Assembly (NCBI GenBank): GCA_013215145.1
Contig: JABSRP010000010.1
Location: 124,001 to 188,000, forward strand
Source: Pseudobacteriovorax sp.
Lineage (GTDB): Bacteria > Bdellovibrionota_B > Oligoflexia > Oligoflexales > Oligoflexaceae
Reading direction: 5' to 3'
Length of the DNA: 64,000 nt
This document shows, piece by piece, positions 44,302 to 52,458 of the stretch. How positions within the stretch are numbered: the first letter of the stretch is position 1; each line of letters starts with the position of its first letter. Under the pieces are notes generated by a model. That model did no database searches. It saw nothing but the letters and a program-made list of their open reading frames with translations, and was not told the DNA's origin. Position numbers and translations under genes: made by a program.

Positions 44302-46179
44302 ATGACAGATAGACCTAGTTTTCGCGAAATATTAGATAGCAGAAAGACACTACTTTTTGACGGCGCTATGGGTACTGAACTCTATAATCGAGGGCTGTTC
44401 ATCAATCGCTGCTTTGAGGAAGCCAACCTCACCAACGAGGATTTGGTCTACGAACTTCATGCTGCGTATGTAAAAAATGGCTCCCAAGTTGTCACGACAA
44501 ATACTTTTGGAGCTAACCGCTTCAAACTACGACAGCATAATCTACAAGATAAAACTGTCGATATTAATCGGAAAGCGGCCACCATTGCGAGAAAAGCAGT
44601 GGGAGAGACCGGATATGTGGCAGGATCCATAGGCCCATTGGGAGTCCGCATTGAACCGTGGGGGCCTACTTCCTTTGCCGAGGCTAAAGAAGCTTTTTCG
44701 GAGCAAGCTAGAGGCCTAAAAGACGGTGAAGTGGATGTATTCAGCTTGGAGACTTTCTACGATATATCGGAATTAGATCAAGCGATTCAGGCCTGTAAAG
44801 AGGTGGCTCCTGAGATTCCGATTATTGCAATGATCACAGTAAATATGCAAGGGCAGCTACCCGTGGGAACTCCTTACGATTGGGCTGTTACCAAGCTTCT
44901 AGAATGGGATGTGTCGGCCATTGGATTTAATTGCTCGGTAGGGCCTCAACCACTTCTTTCTATGGTCAAAAAAGTAATAGAAAAAACTGATTTACCCGTG
45001 ATTGTGCAGCCTAATGCGGGCCTTCCCAAAGAAGTTGATGGTCGTATGATCTATATGTGTACCCCAGAGTATATGGGAGAGTTTACGAAGCATTTTCTTG
45101 AAGCAGGGGTTCAATTTGTTGGTGGTTGTTGCGGAACAACGCCTCTCCATATAAAAACTATGGCACAGGCCTTTCGCCACCAAAATGCCATGCGTTCCTC
45201 CGAGCTCAAAGGTCAATCCGAGTTTTCCATCTCGGAGCCAACCGACCCTCGGGGAAAAAGTGTAGAAGCCAGCACTCCAGTCCCTCCTAGCGAAAAGTCC
45301 AAGTGGGCAGCGAAGATTGCAAAGGGAGAGCGTGTCACTAGTGTCGAACTGCTTCCCCCTTCCAGTGTCGTTCCTGAAAAAATCCTTGAACGATCGAAAA
45401 AACTGCTCGATTCTGGGGTTGACGCCATCAATATTCCTGATGGTCCTCGTGCCAGTGCAAGAATGAGCGCTATTCTCACTGCTGTCATGATTGAACAAAA
45501 AGTCGGAATCGAAACAGTTCTTCATTACACGTGCCGTGACCGTAACCTTCTTGGTATGCAATCCGACTTGATGGGAGCTCATGCTATCGGCTTGCGTAAC
45601 CTTCTTTTGGTCACAGGTGATCCACCAAAACTTGGTGATTACCCAGATGCTACTGGTGTTTTTGATGTGGATGCCATTGGGCTTACAAATATGGCAAATC
45701 AGCTCAACTCAGGAATAGACCTGGGTGGCAGATCTCTAGGTGAGCCTACTGCCATATCCATTGGCGTTGGGGTAAACCCCGTTCATCAAGACTTTGAATA
45801 CGAAATGAAACGATTTAAATATAAGGTGGAGGCAGGAGCCGAATGGGCCATCACTCAGCCAGTTTTCGACTTGGAAGCCTTGTACAAATTTCTTGAATAT
45901 ATCGAAAAGCATAATATTAAGATCCCAATTATCGCAGGTATTTGGCCATTGCTTAGCTTTCGCAACGCCCAGTTTATGAATAATGAGGTCCCAGGAGTTG
46001 TCATTCCGGACGCAATTATGAAAAAAATGGCCGAGCCTCGTGAGCCCGAAGACGCCAAAAAGGTCGGAGTCGCCATCGCCCAAGATATGGTGACGGAATT
46101 AGGAAACTCAGTGCAAGGAATCCAGGTCTCAGCACCGTTCGGACGAATAGACCTCGCCCTTCAAGTACTTGGTTTGTAG
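44302..46179 (+). CDS. Bifunctional homocysteine S-methyltransferase / methylenetetrahydrofolate reductase
   Basis: 625 aa fusion. Residues 1-290 are a homocysteine S-methyltransferase barrel: FDGAMGTELYNRG, TTNTFGANRFKL, GFNCSVGP and the zinc-binding VGGCCGTTP (two Cys; the first Cys is in GFNCS). Residues ~335-625 are a MetF-type barrel: SVELLPPSS, LHYTCRDRN, LLVTGDPP, and the FAD region KVEAGAEWAITQPVF. The reductase makes the 5-methyl-THF and the methyltransferase makes methionine, joining both steps in one cytoplasmic protein, as in Bacillus YitJ. The methyl donor of the transferase half is uncertain. No SAM riboswitch is visible upstream. Confidence 0.9.
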   Translation: MTDRPSFREILDSRKTLLFDGAMGTELYNRGLFINRCFEEANLTNEDLVYELHAAYVKNGSQVVTTNTFGANRFKLRQHNLQDKTVDINRKAATIARKAVGETGYVAGSIGPLGVRIEPWGPTSFAEAKEAFSEQARGLKDGEVDVFSLETFYDISELDQAIQACKEVAPEIPIIAMITVNMQGQLPVGTPYDWAVTKLLEWDVSAIGFNCSVGPQPLLSMVKKVIEKTDLPVIVQPNAGLPKEVDGRMIYMCTPEYMGEFTKHFLEAGVQFVGGCCGTTPLHIKTMAQAFRHQNAMRSSELKGQSEFSISEPTDPRGKSVEASTPVPPSEKSKWAAKIAKGERVTSVELLPPSSVVPEKILERSKKLLDSGVDAINIPDGPRASARMSAILTAVMIEQKVGIETVLHYTCRDRNLLGMQSDLMGAHAIGLRNLLLVTGDPPKLGDYPDATGVFDVDAIGLTNMANQLNSGIDLGGRSLGEPTAISIGVGVNPVHQDFEYEMKRFKYKVEAGAEWAITQPVFDLEALYKFLEYIEKHNIKIPIIAGIWPLLSFRNAQFMNNEVPGVVIPDAIMKKMAEPREPEDAKKVGVAIAQDMVTELGNSVQGIQVSAPFGRIDLALQVLGL

Positions 46180-46191
46180 GGGTAGGACTTT

Positions 46192-47520
46192 TTGAATAAA
46201 AAATACTTTGAGCGATCTGCCGAGATGGAATCTCGGCAGATCTCTTCTTTTTTACCTAATAAAATCTGGGATAGGTTTTTAGCGATTCCTTGCTATGGAG
46301 AAGATCAACTTTTACCAAACACCTTAGCAAGCCTAAAAAAAGCCTCGACAAAGAGGGAAACGATTCTTCTCTGCCTGACAATAAACGAAAAACACAGCAG
46401 TCCAAAAGAGATCAAAGACAGTAATCGAAAAACAGTGGCCTGGCTCAAGCGTCAGTTTCAGTTCTCTCAAATCGCAGACAACATTAGCTATGCTGAAGCG
46501 GAAACTTTCGATATTTTGCTTATCAACCGCTGCGAGGACTTTGCATTTCCCGAGAAACAAGGTGTAGGACTGGCTCGAAAAATTGGAAATGATATTGGAG
46601 CCTCCTTGTTTCATGAAGGTCGATTGATCTCGCCTTGGCTTCACAACACGGATGGCGATGCACAAATTCCAACTGACTATTTTGATCAAGTGCGAGATCT
46701 ACCTCTAAATAAAAATATTTCGGCGGTGTTATTTCAATATGAACACGTTCATCAAGCAGGGATAACGGCGGAAAGCCATTGGAAAGCAGCGATCTTCTAT
46801 GAAATATGGCTGAGATATTACGTGGCAGGACTGGCATTTGCCGGATCACTCTATGCGTTTCCAACCATTGGCAGCACCATTACCATCCACGCAGGCAAAT
46901 ACACTCAAGCACATGGATTCCCGAAAAAGTCTGCAGGCGAAGACTTCTATCTACTCAACAAACTCGCAAAAATCGGAAAAATAAAATACCTAATGGGCTC
47001 CCCAATAAAACTGATAGATCGCTACTCCAATCGCGTGCCCTTTGGAACGGGGCAGGGTACAGGAAAAATCGAAGAACAAAGCAGAGAGGGAGATAGTTAT
47101 GATATCTATGACCCCAAAATTTTCGAGATTCTGAAACGTTTTTTGCAGGCAATCGGTCAAGTTTATTCAAAAAAGGACTATCAATGCCTGACCTCACTCG
47201 AAAAGCATTTAAACCCAACCGAATTAAAAACGCTCTGGAAGTTTTGTCAGTTAAGCGAATTAGAAAAAGAAGTGATAGCATCTCAAAAAAGAGCTGGTCC
47301 AACTGGCAGTGCATGGGCTCAATTTCAGCACTGGTTTGATGCCTTCCGCATCCTAAAGTTCATCCATCATTTTAGAGATCACCTGTATCCATCGTTACCG
47401 ATCCAATCAGCCATCAGCAATGCTGAGTTTCTCGATATTGGTGACCAAGTAGAACCATTCGATATTCTCAGGCATTTGAGACTGAAAGAAAAAAATACTT
47501 GTAACCAAATGGATCAGTAG
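46192..47520 (+). CDS. GT2-like glycosyltransferase-type protein
   Basis: 442 aa. A Rossmann-like start (WDRFLAIPCYGEDQLLPNTLASL) fits the nucleotide-sugar-binding domain of GT-A enzymes; a DxD metal motif occurs in NTDGDAQIP and a later GEDFYLLNKLAK supplies the acidic base region. One short hydrophobic stretch (YVAGLAFAGSLYAFPTIG) is not long enough for a firm TM call. The C-terminal ~150 residues are helical and unlike known families. TTG start with AGGA close before it; a later ATG is possible. It follows the MTHFR fusion by 12 nt. Donor and acceptor unknown. Confidence 0.7.
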   Translation: MNKKYFERSAEMESRQISSFLPNKIWDRFLAIPCYGEDQLLPNTLASLKKASTKRETILLCLTINEKHSSPKEIKDSNRKTVAWLKRQFQFSQIADNISYAEAETFDILLINRCEDFAFPEKQGVGLARKIGNDIGASLFHEGRLISPWLHNTDGDAQIPTDYFDQVRDLPLNKNISAVLFQYEHVHQAGITAESHWKAAIFYEIWLRYYVAGLAFAGSLYAFPTIGSTITIHAGKYTQAHGFPKKSAGEDFYLLNKLAKIGKIKYLMGSPIKLIDRYSNRVPFGTGQGTGKIEEQSREGDSYDIYDPKIFEILKRFLQAIGQVYSKKDYQCLTSLEKHLNPTELKTLWKFCQLSELEKEVIASQKRAGPTGSAWAQFQHWFDAFRILKFIHHFRDHLYPSLPIQSAISNAEFLDIGDQVEPFDILRHLRLKEKNTCNQMDQ

Positions 47521-47526
47521 TAAAAA

Positions 47527-48774
47527 TCAAGCATAGCTTTTCAGCAGGCTCTCCAAACGATCTAATCCCAATGTCAACTCTTCAAGGCTTGGTCCAAAGC
47601 TAAAGCGCACAAAGCCTTCCAGTCTGGATTTGATATGCTGCCGCCGTCTACCAGGATTGATATCAAAAAACTCACCTGGGACACAGATAACTTTTCGTTC
47701 TAGCAGTTGCTCAAATAATGCCATTCCCGTGTTGATGGACGGAGGTAAGTTCTCAAGAGAAGCGAAGCAATAGAATCCTCCGTTGGGCTCTCCGGGCAAA
47801 ACGAAATTCATCTTTTTCAAACGATCTACTAAATAATCCTTCTTTTGGGAAAAATGCTTCTGAATCCCATGAAACTGCTTATCTGCCTCATCTATCCCCA
47901 CCATAGATAAAGCTCTTTTTTGCATCGGATGGGACGCGCCACCATCGAGAAACGAACCTGCAGATGCGATGCTATCAATAATATCTCTAGGGCCCAGCGT
48001 CCAGGAGACCCGAAACCCGGGGTATCTCCAATTTTTAGTCAATCCATCAACGATGACTACCGGATCGTCATTGACATCATCGACAAACTCTGCGGCACTT
48101 AGAGGTTTTTCCCTGCCATAAACATAGTGAGAATAGAACTCATCAAAAACCGAGGCACATCGAGTTTCACGACAAATATCAATCACTTCGGCCAGCGATT
48201 CGTTTTCAATCATTTGCCCTGTGGGATTGGTTGGATTGGACAGTAAAATCGCACCTAGCCCTCGGTTTAGTATCTCATTGGAGATCAGCTCTGGTTGAAT
48301 CCTAAAACCAGTCGCTTTATCGACGACAATGGGAATCGGAACAAACCGGTAGAATGCTTCGAACAGCTCTTCATAGGCGGTATAGTCCGGTAAAAAATGC
48401 CCTAAATTTATGTGTCCTAGTGCAGCTGCCACTCTTGTAAGAGCGATTCTCCCTCCACCGGCAATGGCAATGTTCTCTGGGCCATATTTAGAGCTTTTTC
48501 CTAAGCGATAGCGTTGGTTATAGAGATCAGCAATAGCTTGCCGTAGATCCATCCGCCCGGCAACGGGAGCATACTCCGATGACATTTCTGAAACATCAAT
48601 TGAGGAAAACCTTGTATCGTCGTCCCAAAGGTTAGAGGTTTCTGGTGCTCCTTGTCCTAAATTAGACCACTCTGAATTGCCGTAGGAAAAGCCCAGTCTT
48701 TGAGCCTCAGACATGACATATATAACGCCAGTTTTTGGTACCGACCGAAAACTATTAAACTGTGCTTGTGCCAT
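47527..48774 (-). CDS. PLP-dependent aminotransferase, class I/II
   Basis: 415 aa fold-type I aminotransferase. AGGGRIALTRVAAAL holds the phosphate-contacting region, ILLSNPTNPTGQMI the Asn/Pro signature, SVFDEFYSHY the Asp, and DGLTKNWRYPGFRVSW the PLP Schiff-base Lys; the C-terminal FVRFSFG has the substrate-carboxylate Arg. GGAGG lies about 5 nt before the chosen second ATG. The substrate is not predictable; aspartate/alanine/aromatic families share these motifs. Convergent with the GT2-like gene with 6 nt between stops. Confidence 0.85.
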   Translation of the reverse strand: MAQAQFNSFRSVPKTGVIYVMSEAQRLGFSYGNSEWSNLGQGAPETSNLWDDDTRFSSIDVSEMSSEYAPVAGRMDLRQAIADLYNQRYRLGKSSKYGPENIAIAGGGRIALTRVAAALGHINLGHFLPDYTAYEELFEAFYRFVPIPIVVDKATGFRIQPELISNEILNRGLGAILLSNPTNPTGQMIENESLAEVIDICRETRCASVFDEFYSHYVYGREKPLSAAEFVDDVNDDPVVIVDGLTKNWRYPGFRVSWTLGPRDIIDSIASAGSFLDGGASHPMQKRALSMVGIDEADKQFHGIQKHFSQKKDYLVDRLKKMNFVLPGEPNGGFYCFASLENLPPSINTGMALFEQLLERKVICVPGEFFDINPGRRRQHIKSRLEGFVRFSFGPSLEELTLGLDRLESLLKSYA

Positions 48775-48931
48775 GAAGACCTCCATCGACTCTTATAGAA
48801 GTGTGTATGCTACACATCGACTCAAACTATTTTTAAATACACTAAGACTATCATTCGGAGCTAAAGCTGCATCCATTAAACCCGATAACTATCTAGACTC
48901 ATGTGTTTTTTTTCGAAAGCGATGCAAGGTT

Positions 48932-50950
48932 ATGGATTTTTTTAAAAAAGCTCTTAAAGTTGCCATTACCGAAAAGGTCGAAGCCCTACGTCTTGAGGTG
49001 GACGAAGTTCCAACGCTGGTTCAGTACGCTAACGAAAAAAGTCTGACCTCGCTTGGTTCGATAAACACAGAACAAATGCACGAAGTCATCGAGGCGCTAC
49101 TACCAAACGCCCCCAAGGATACACAGTTACCTATTCAGGGTGAATTATCCATTGTTAATTTCGGCGAATTGAAGCTAATTTGTTGCCTCGAACCAAAACC
49201 GACATTATTCGTTTTCATACCGCCTCATGGAAACCAGCTCCAAAACCAGATCTGGAACCAATTGAAAAAACCAAACCCTGCGCAACACCTCGCACCTCCC
49301 GACGGACTCGACCTACCTGATTCTGATGCCGGAGGTTTTCGTATATCTGACGTAGACGATGGTGACGCTTGGGCAAATGATCAAGAGCCGGAGCCAACAC
49401 CCAATGCGATCAGTAGCGAAAAAAGCCACGTTTACGAGTCTAACCCCACTCCAGCGCAAGAGGCCAGTGACTATCCAAATCTTGGGCAACCGGATAATAG
49501 TTTTACTGACAACCCAGAACAGAGTTTCAATCCAAACGCTATCGACAGCGAATATGAGCCGGAAAACCACACTCCTGGCCTTAATGATAATCATTTGCCA
49601 AAAGCGGGGCAAGAATCCCTTGAGACCTACAACTACGATACCGACGAAATTGTACCGAACCCAAGTGAGCCAATGGCCTCACATGCCCCTCCAAGGCCAC
49701 CTATCCCTCCAATGGAGCCTGTTGCCGGTGATTTCGTATCTGAGCAGTCAAACAGCTTTGATACAAGATCGGAACTCCCGGAAGATTTCGACAAAGCTCC
49801 GTTGAAAAAACCCTTTAAAATTCATTTTGGCGCTTTTCAGCCTGGTGAGTCCATAGATAGCGGGATAGATCAACCCATTAACAAACTACTCAAAATTATG
49901 GTGGAAAAGAACGCGAGCGACCTTCATCTTAGCCAAACGCAACCTATCATCTTAAGGATCGACGGCAACATAACTAGATTAAACCAGGAGCCAATTAATG
50001 AAGCCCTGATGGAAGAGCTCATCCTACCTATCATGCCGAAAAAGAATCTCCTAGAGTTCGCTTTAAATAACGATACAGACTTCTCCTACGAGATCAGAAA
50101 TTTGGCTCGTTTTAGAGTCAATGTCTTTCGAAATATTAATGGAGTCGCTGCAGTCCTCAGGCAAATTCCGAACAGAGTTCTGACCATGGAGGAATTGAAT
50201 CTGCCATCAGCCATCCGAAGCCTTTGCAACCTCAACAAAGGTTTGGTGGTGGTGACAGGACCCACGGGTAGCGGAAAATCGACCACGTTAGCAGCCATGA
50301 TTGATCACATTAACAAGACACGTTCGGAACACATACTTACGATTGAAGATCCAGTTGAGTTTATTCATCAGCCACAGTCATGTATTATCAACCAGAGAGA
50401 AGTTCATAAGCACACTGAAAGCTTTTCCAAGGCTCTCAGAGCAGCTCTCAGAGAAGACCCTGACATTGTGATGATCGGTGAAATGCGTGATCTCGAAACC
50501 GTCGCCATTGCTATTGAGACAGCGGAAACTGGCCATTTAGTATTCGGGACTTTACACACCAATACAGCGATTTCTACCGTCGATCGTCTCATCGACCAAT
50601 TTCCGGCAGATCAACAGGAACAAATAAGAGTCATGCTAGCTGCCTCTTTAAAGGGAGTTGTTTCACAGACACTTATTCCAAAGATTGGTGGGGGGCGTTG
50701 CGCCGCTCAAGAAATTCTTATCGTCGACAAAGCGGTTAGTAGTTTGATACGGGAGAGCAATACTCATATGATTCAAAATCATATGCAAACGCAAAAATCG
50801 AAAGGGAATATACTTCTCAATGAAGCCCTTTTTACAATGGTAAAAAAAGGGAAGATTACTGCCGAGGATGCCTACCTAAAGGCAGCTGAAAAAGAAGCAT
50901 TTATCTCACTAGCCCGGCAGAAAGGAATTGTCCTCAGCACTGCTAGTTAG
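48932..50950 (+). CDS. PilT-type retraction ATPase with N-terminal extension
   Basis: 672 aa, nearly twice the usual PilT (~350). The C-terminal ~355 residues are a full PilT: N-terminal PAS-like domain (ASDLHLSQTQPIILRIDG), Walker A GPTGSGKS at ~443-450, Asp box IEDPVEFIH, Walker B DPDIVMIGEMRD, His box GTLHTNTAISTVDRL. The first ~110 residues (KVEALRLEVDEVPTLVQY...) look like a second, worn copy of the PAS-like domain; an acidic Pro/Asn-rich linker of ~190 residues separates them. It would drive type IV pilus retraction. No other pil gene is adjacent. The start was placed at MDFFKKAL; the longer frame overlaps the divergent aminotransferase. Confidence 0.85.
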   Translation: MDFFKKALKVAITEKVEALRLEVDEVPTLVQYANEKSLTSLGSINTEQMHEVIEALLPNAPKDTQLPIQGELSIVNFGELKLICCLEPKPTLFVFIPPHGNQLQNQIWNQLKKPNPAQHLAPPDGLDLPDSDAGGFRISDVDDGDAWANDQEPEPTPNAISSEKSHVYESNPTPAQEASDYPNLGQPDNSFTDNPEQSFNPNAIDSEYEPENHTPGLNDNHLPKAGQESLETYNYDTDEIVPNPSEPMASHAPPRPPIPPMEPVAGDFVSEQSNSFDTRSELPEDFDKAPLKKPFKIHFGAFQPGESIDSGIDQPINKLLKIMVEKNASDLHLSQTQPIILRIDGNITRLNQEPINEALMEELILPIMPKKNLLEFALNNDTDFSYEIRNLARFRVNVFRNINGVAAVLRQIPNRVLTMEELNLPSAIRSLCNLNKGLVVVTGPTGSGKSTTLAAMIDHINKTRSEHILTIEDPVEFIHQPQSCIINQREVHKHTESFSKALRAALREDPDIVMIGEMRDLETVAIAIETAETGHLVFGTLHTNTAISTVDRLIDQFPADQQEQIRVMLAASLKGVVSQTLIPKIGGGRCAAQEILIVDKAVSSLIRESNTHMIQNHMQTQKSKGNILLNEALFTMVKKGKITAEDAYLKAAEKEAFISLARQKGIVLSTAS

Positions 50951-50967
50951 GCATCTTACTGTTAATT

Positions 50968-52458
50968 TTAGGCTAGAACCTCATCAAGTGATCCATACCT
51001 GATTGCCTGAAACAAGCTATTGAATAGAGATCCCGTTGCACCAAAATTTGATCCAGGATAGTCACCGCTCCAGTTCCACGTAGACGCAAAAATATCGAAA
51101 TGCACGAATGGTTTTGTTACGAACTCTGATAAAAAATGAGCAGCAATATTCGAACCACCTCCCATTCCAGCATTTTGAGGGAGTCTTCCAATATTTGTTA
51201 CGTGAGAGATTTTCCCCTTATTAGCCCACTTATAGGGTAGTAATGAGTCTTGCACCGTAATAAGTTCACCAAATGCCTCACAGGCTTTCTGCAGTTTTTT
51301 GCTCACGGATTTCGATGCAAAATGCACTGGTGTTTGATAACCTGAGTATTGCCTTAAAGCTGATGTCGTTAGAGTCGCTGCACACAAGATACTGCTAGGC
51401 TCAAATACTTGCTCACCATAAGAAAGTGCATCAGCCAAAATCAACCTTCCCTCTGCATCAGTATGATCCACGGCGACATCCAAGCCCTTATGTGACTGAT
51501 AAATAGCCCCCGGTTTCATAGATTTTTGGGCCACTAGGTTCTCGCAGGCCGGAATCACCAAAGCCACGGGCTTATCATATCCCGTTGCCACTAACGCCAT
51601 AAATAGGTTGGCCATTAAAGAAGCTCCACCCATATCATTGCGCATACAGTTGACAAAGGATTCGAAAGGTTTAACATTTATTCCTCCCGTATCGAAGGTA
51701 ATACCCTTTCCGACCAGCATCAATGGCTGAGATCCTTCTTTAAGATTTTTACTAAGGAGGAAGCATCTTGGGGGTGAAATCTCACTCGCCCCACCGACCG
51801 CCAAAATAAGATTCATACCCTCTTTTTGTAATTCCGATTCGGTCATTTCCTGAAAATCACAGCTATGCTGCATCGCAAAACTCTTGAGATCTTCGCCGAT
51901 TTTAATACTGGTACGAATGTCAGGATTTTCGTTAATCCAAAATCTATAGTTTAAGTTGTAAGAAAACCTATCTCTGAAGTAGGGATCTTTTTTTTCGATT
52001 TGCTTGATATCTCGAACTAGAATGTCACATGACTTGATTTTGAGACTATCGAATAAATGGTTACAAATAGATGAATAAATATCTTCGGCCATTGCAATAT
52101 CAAGCTTACTCGGCGTATCGTTAGCGATCACCACCGCGAGCTTTTTTATCGATTCGAACTGAGTACGAATTCTCTTAATAAAATGGCCTAGCAGCCAGCG
52201 ACGCTCAAACGTTCCATTTCCATCTTTCAACCATCTGATAATGGCAAAAGGAGCACTTTTATCATTTGCAAAGCCGCAATAGGCTTTGATGTATTCAAGC
52301 CGCTTTTCCATAACAGGGATCGCCTTGGTCTCAAGTTCATCAACCCATTTGCTATGCTCTTCATTTGGTCCACTGTGTAAAACAATCAATAGGGTATCTT
52401 TAGCATGATGCTTTCTCGGATCTTCGCTACCAATCTCGATCCAATTCATTTGTTTCAT
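50968..52458 (-). CDS. Second M17-type aminopeptidase, coupled to the ferritin/ATP-grasp gene
   Basis: 496 aa. The catalytic half keeps the M17 metal and catalytic residues: VGKGITFDTGGINVKP, RNDMGGAS and DHTDAEGRLILADAL, where the usual Asn of NTDAEGR is His. The N-terminal half differs strongly from the paralogue at 19107-20645. Its ATG overlaps the stop of the upstream ATP-grasp gene by four bases, so they are made together. It probably acts on a small peptide or amino-acyl product of the partner enzyme; this is inference. Ends 17 nt from the convergent pilT-like gene. Confidence 0.88.
   Translation of the reverse strand: MKQMNWIEIGSEDPRKHHAKDTLLIVLHSGPNEEHSKWVDELETKAIPVMEKRLEYIKAYCGFANDKSAPFAIIRWLKDGNGTFERRWLLGHFIKRIRTQFESIKKLAVVIANDTPSKLDIAMAEDIYSSICNHLFDSLKIKSCDILVRDIKQIEKKDPYFRDRFSYNLNYRFWINENPDIRTSIKIGEDLKSFAMQHSCDFQEMTESELQKEGMNLILAVGGASEISPPRCFLLSKNLKEGSQPLMLVGKGITFDTGGINVKPFESFVNCMRNDMGGASLMANLFMALVATGYDKPVALVIPACENLVAQKSMKPGAIYQSHKGLDVAVDHTDAEGRLILADALSYGEQVFEPSSILCAATLTTSALRQYSGYQTPVHFASKSVSKKLQKACEAFGELITVQDSLLPYKWANKGKISHVTNIGRLPQNAGMGGGSNIAAHFLSEFVTKPFVHFDIFASTWNWSGDYPGSNFGATGSLFNSLFQAIRYGSLDEVLA

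Noticed and set aside
44992-45582. 196-codon frame antisense to the methyltransferase/MTHFR fusion
   Set aside because: Lies wholly opposite conserved catalytic motifs of the real gene.
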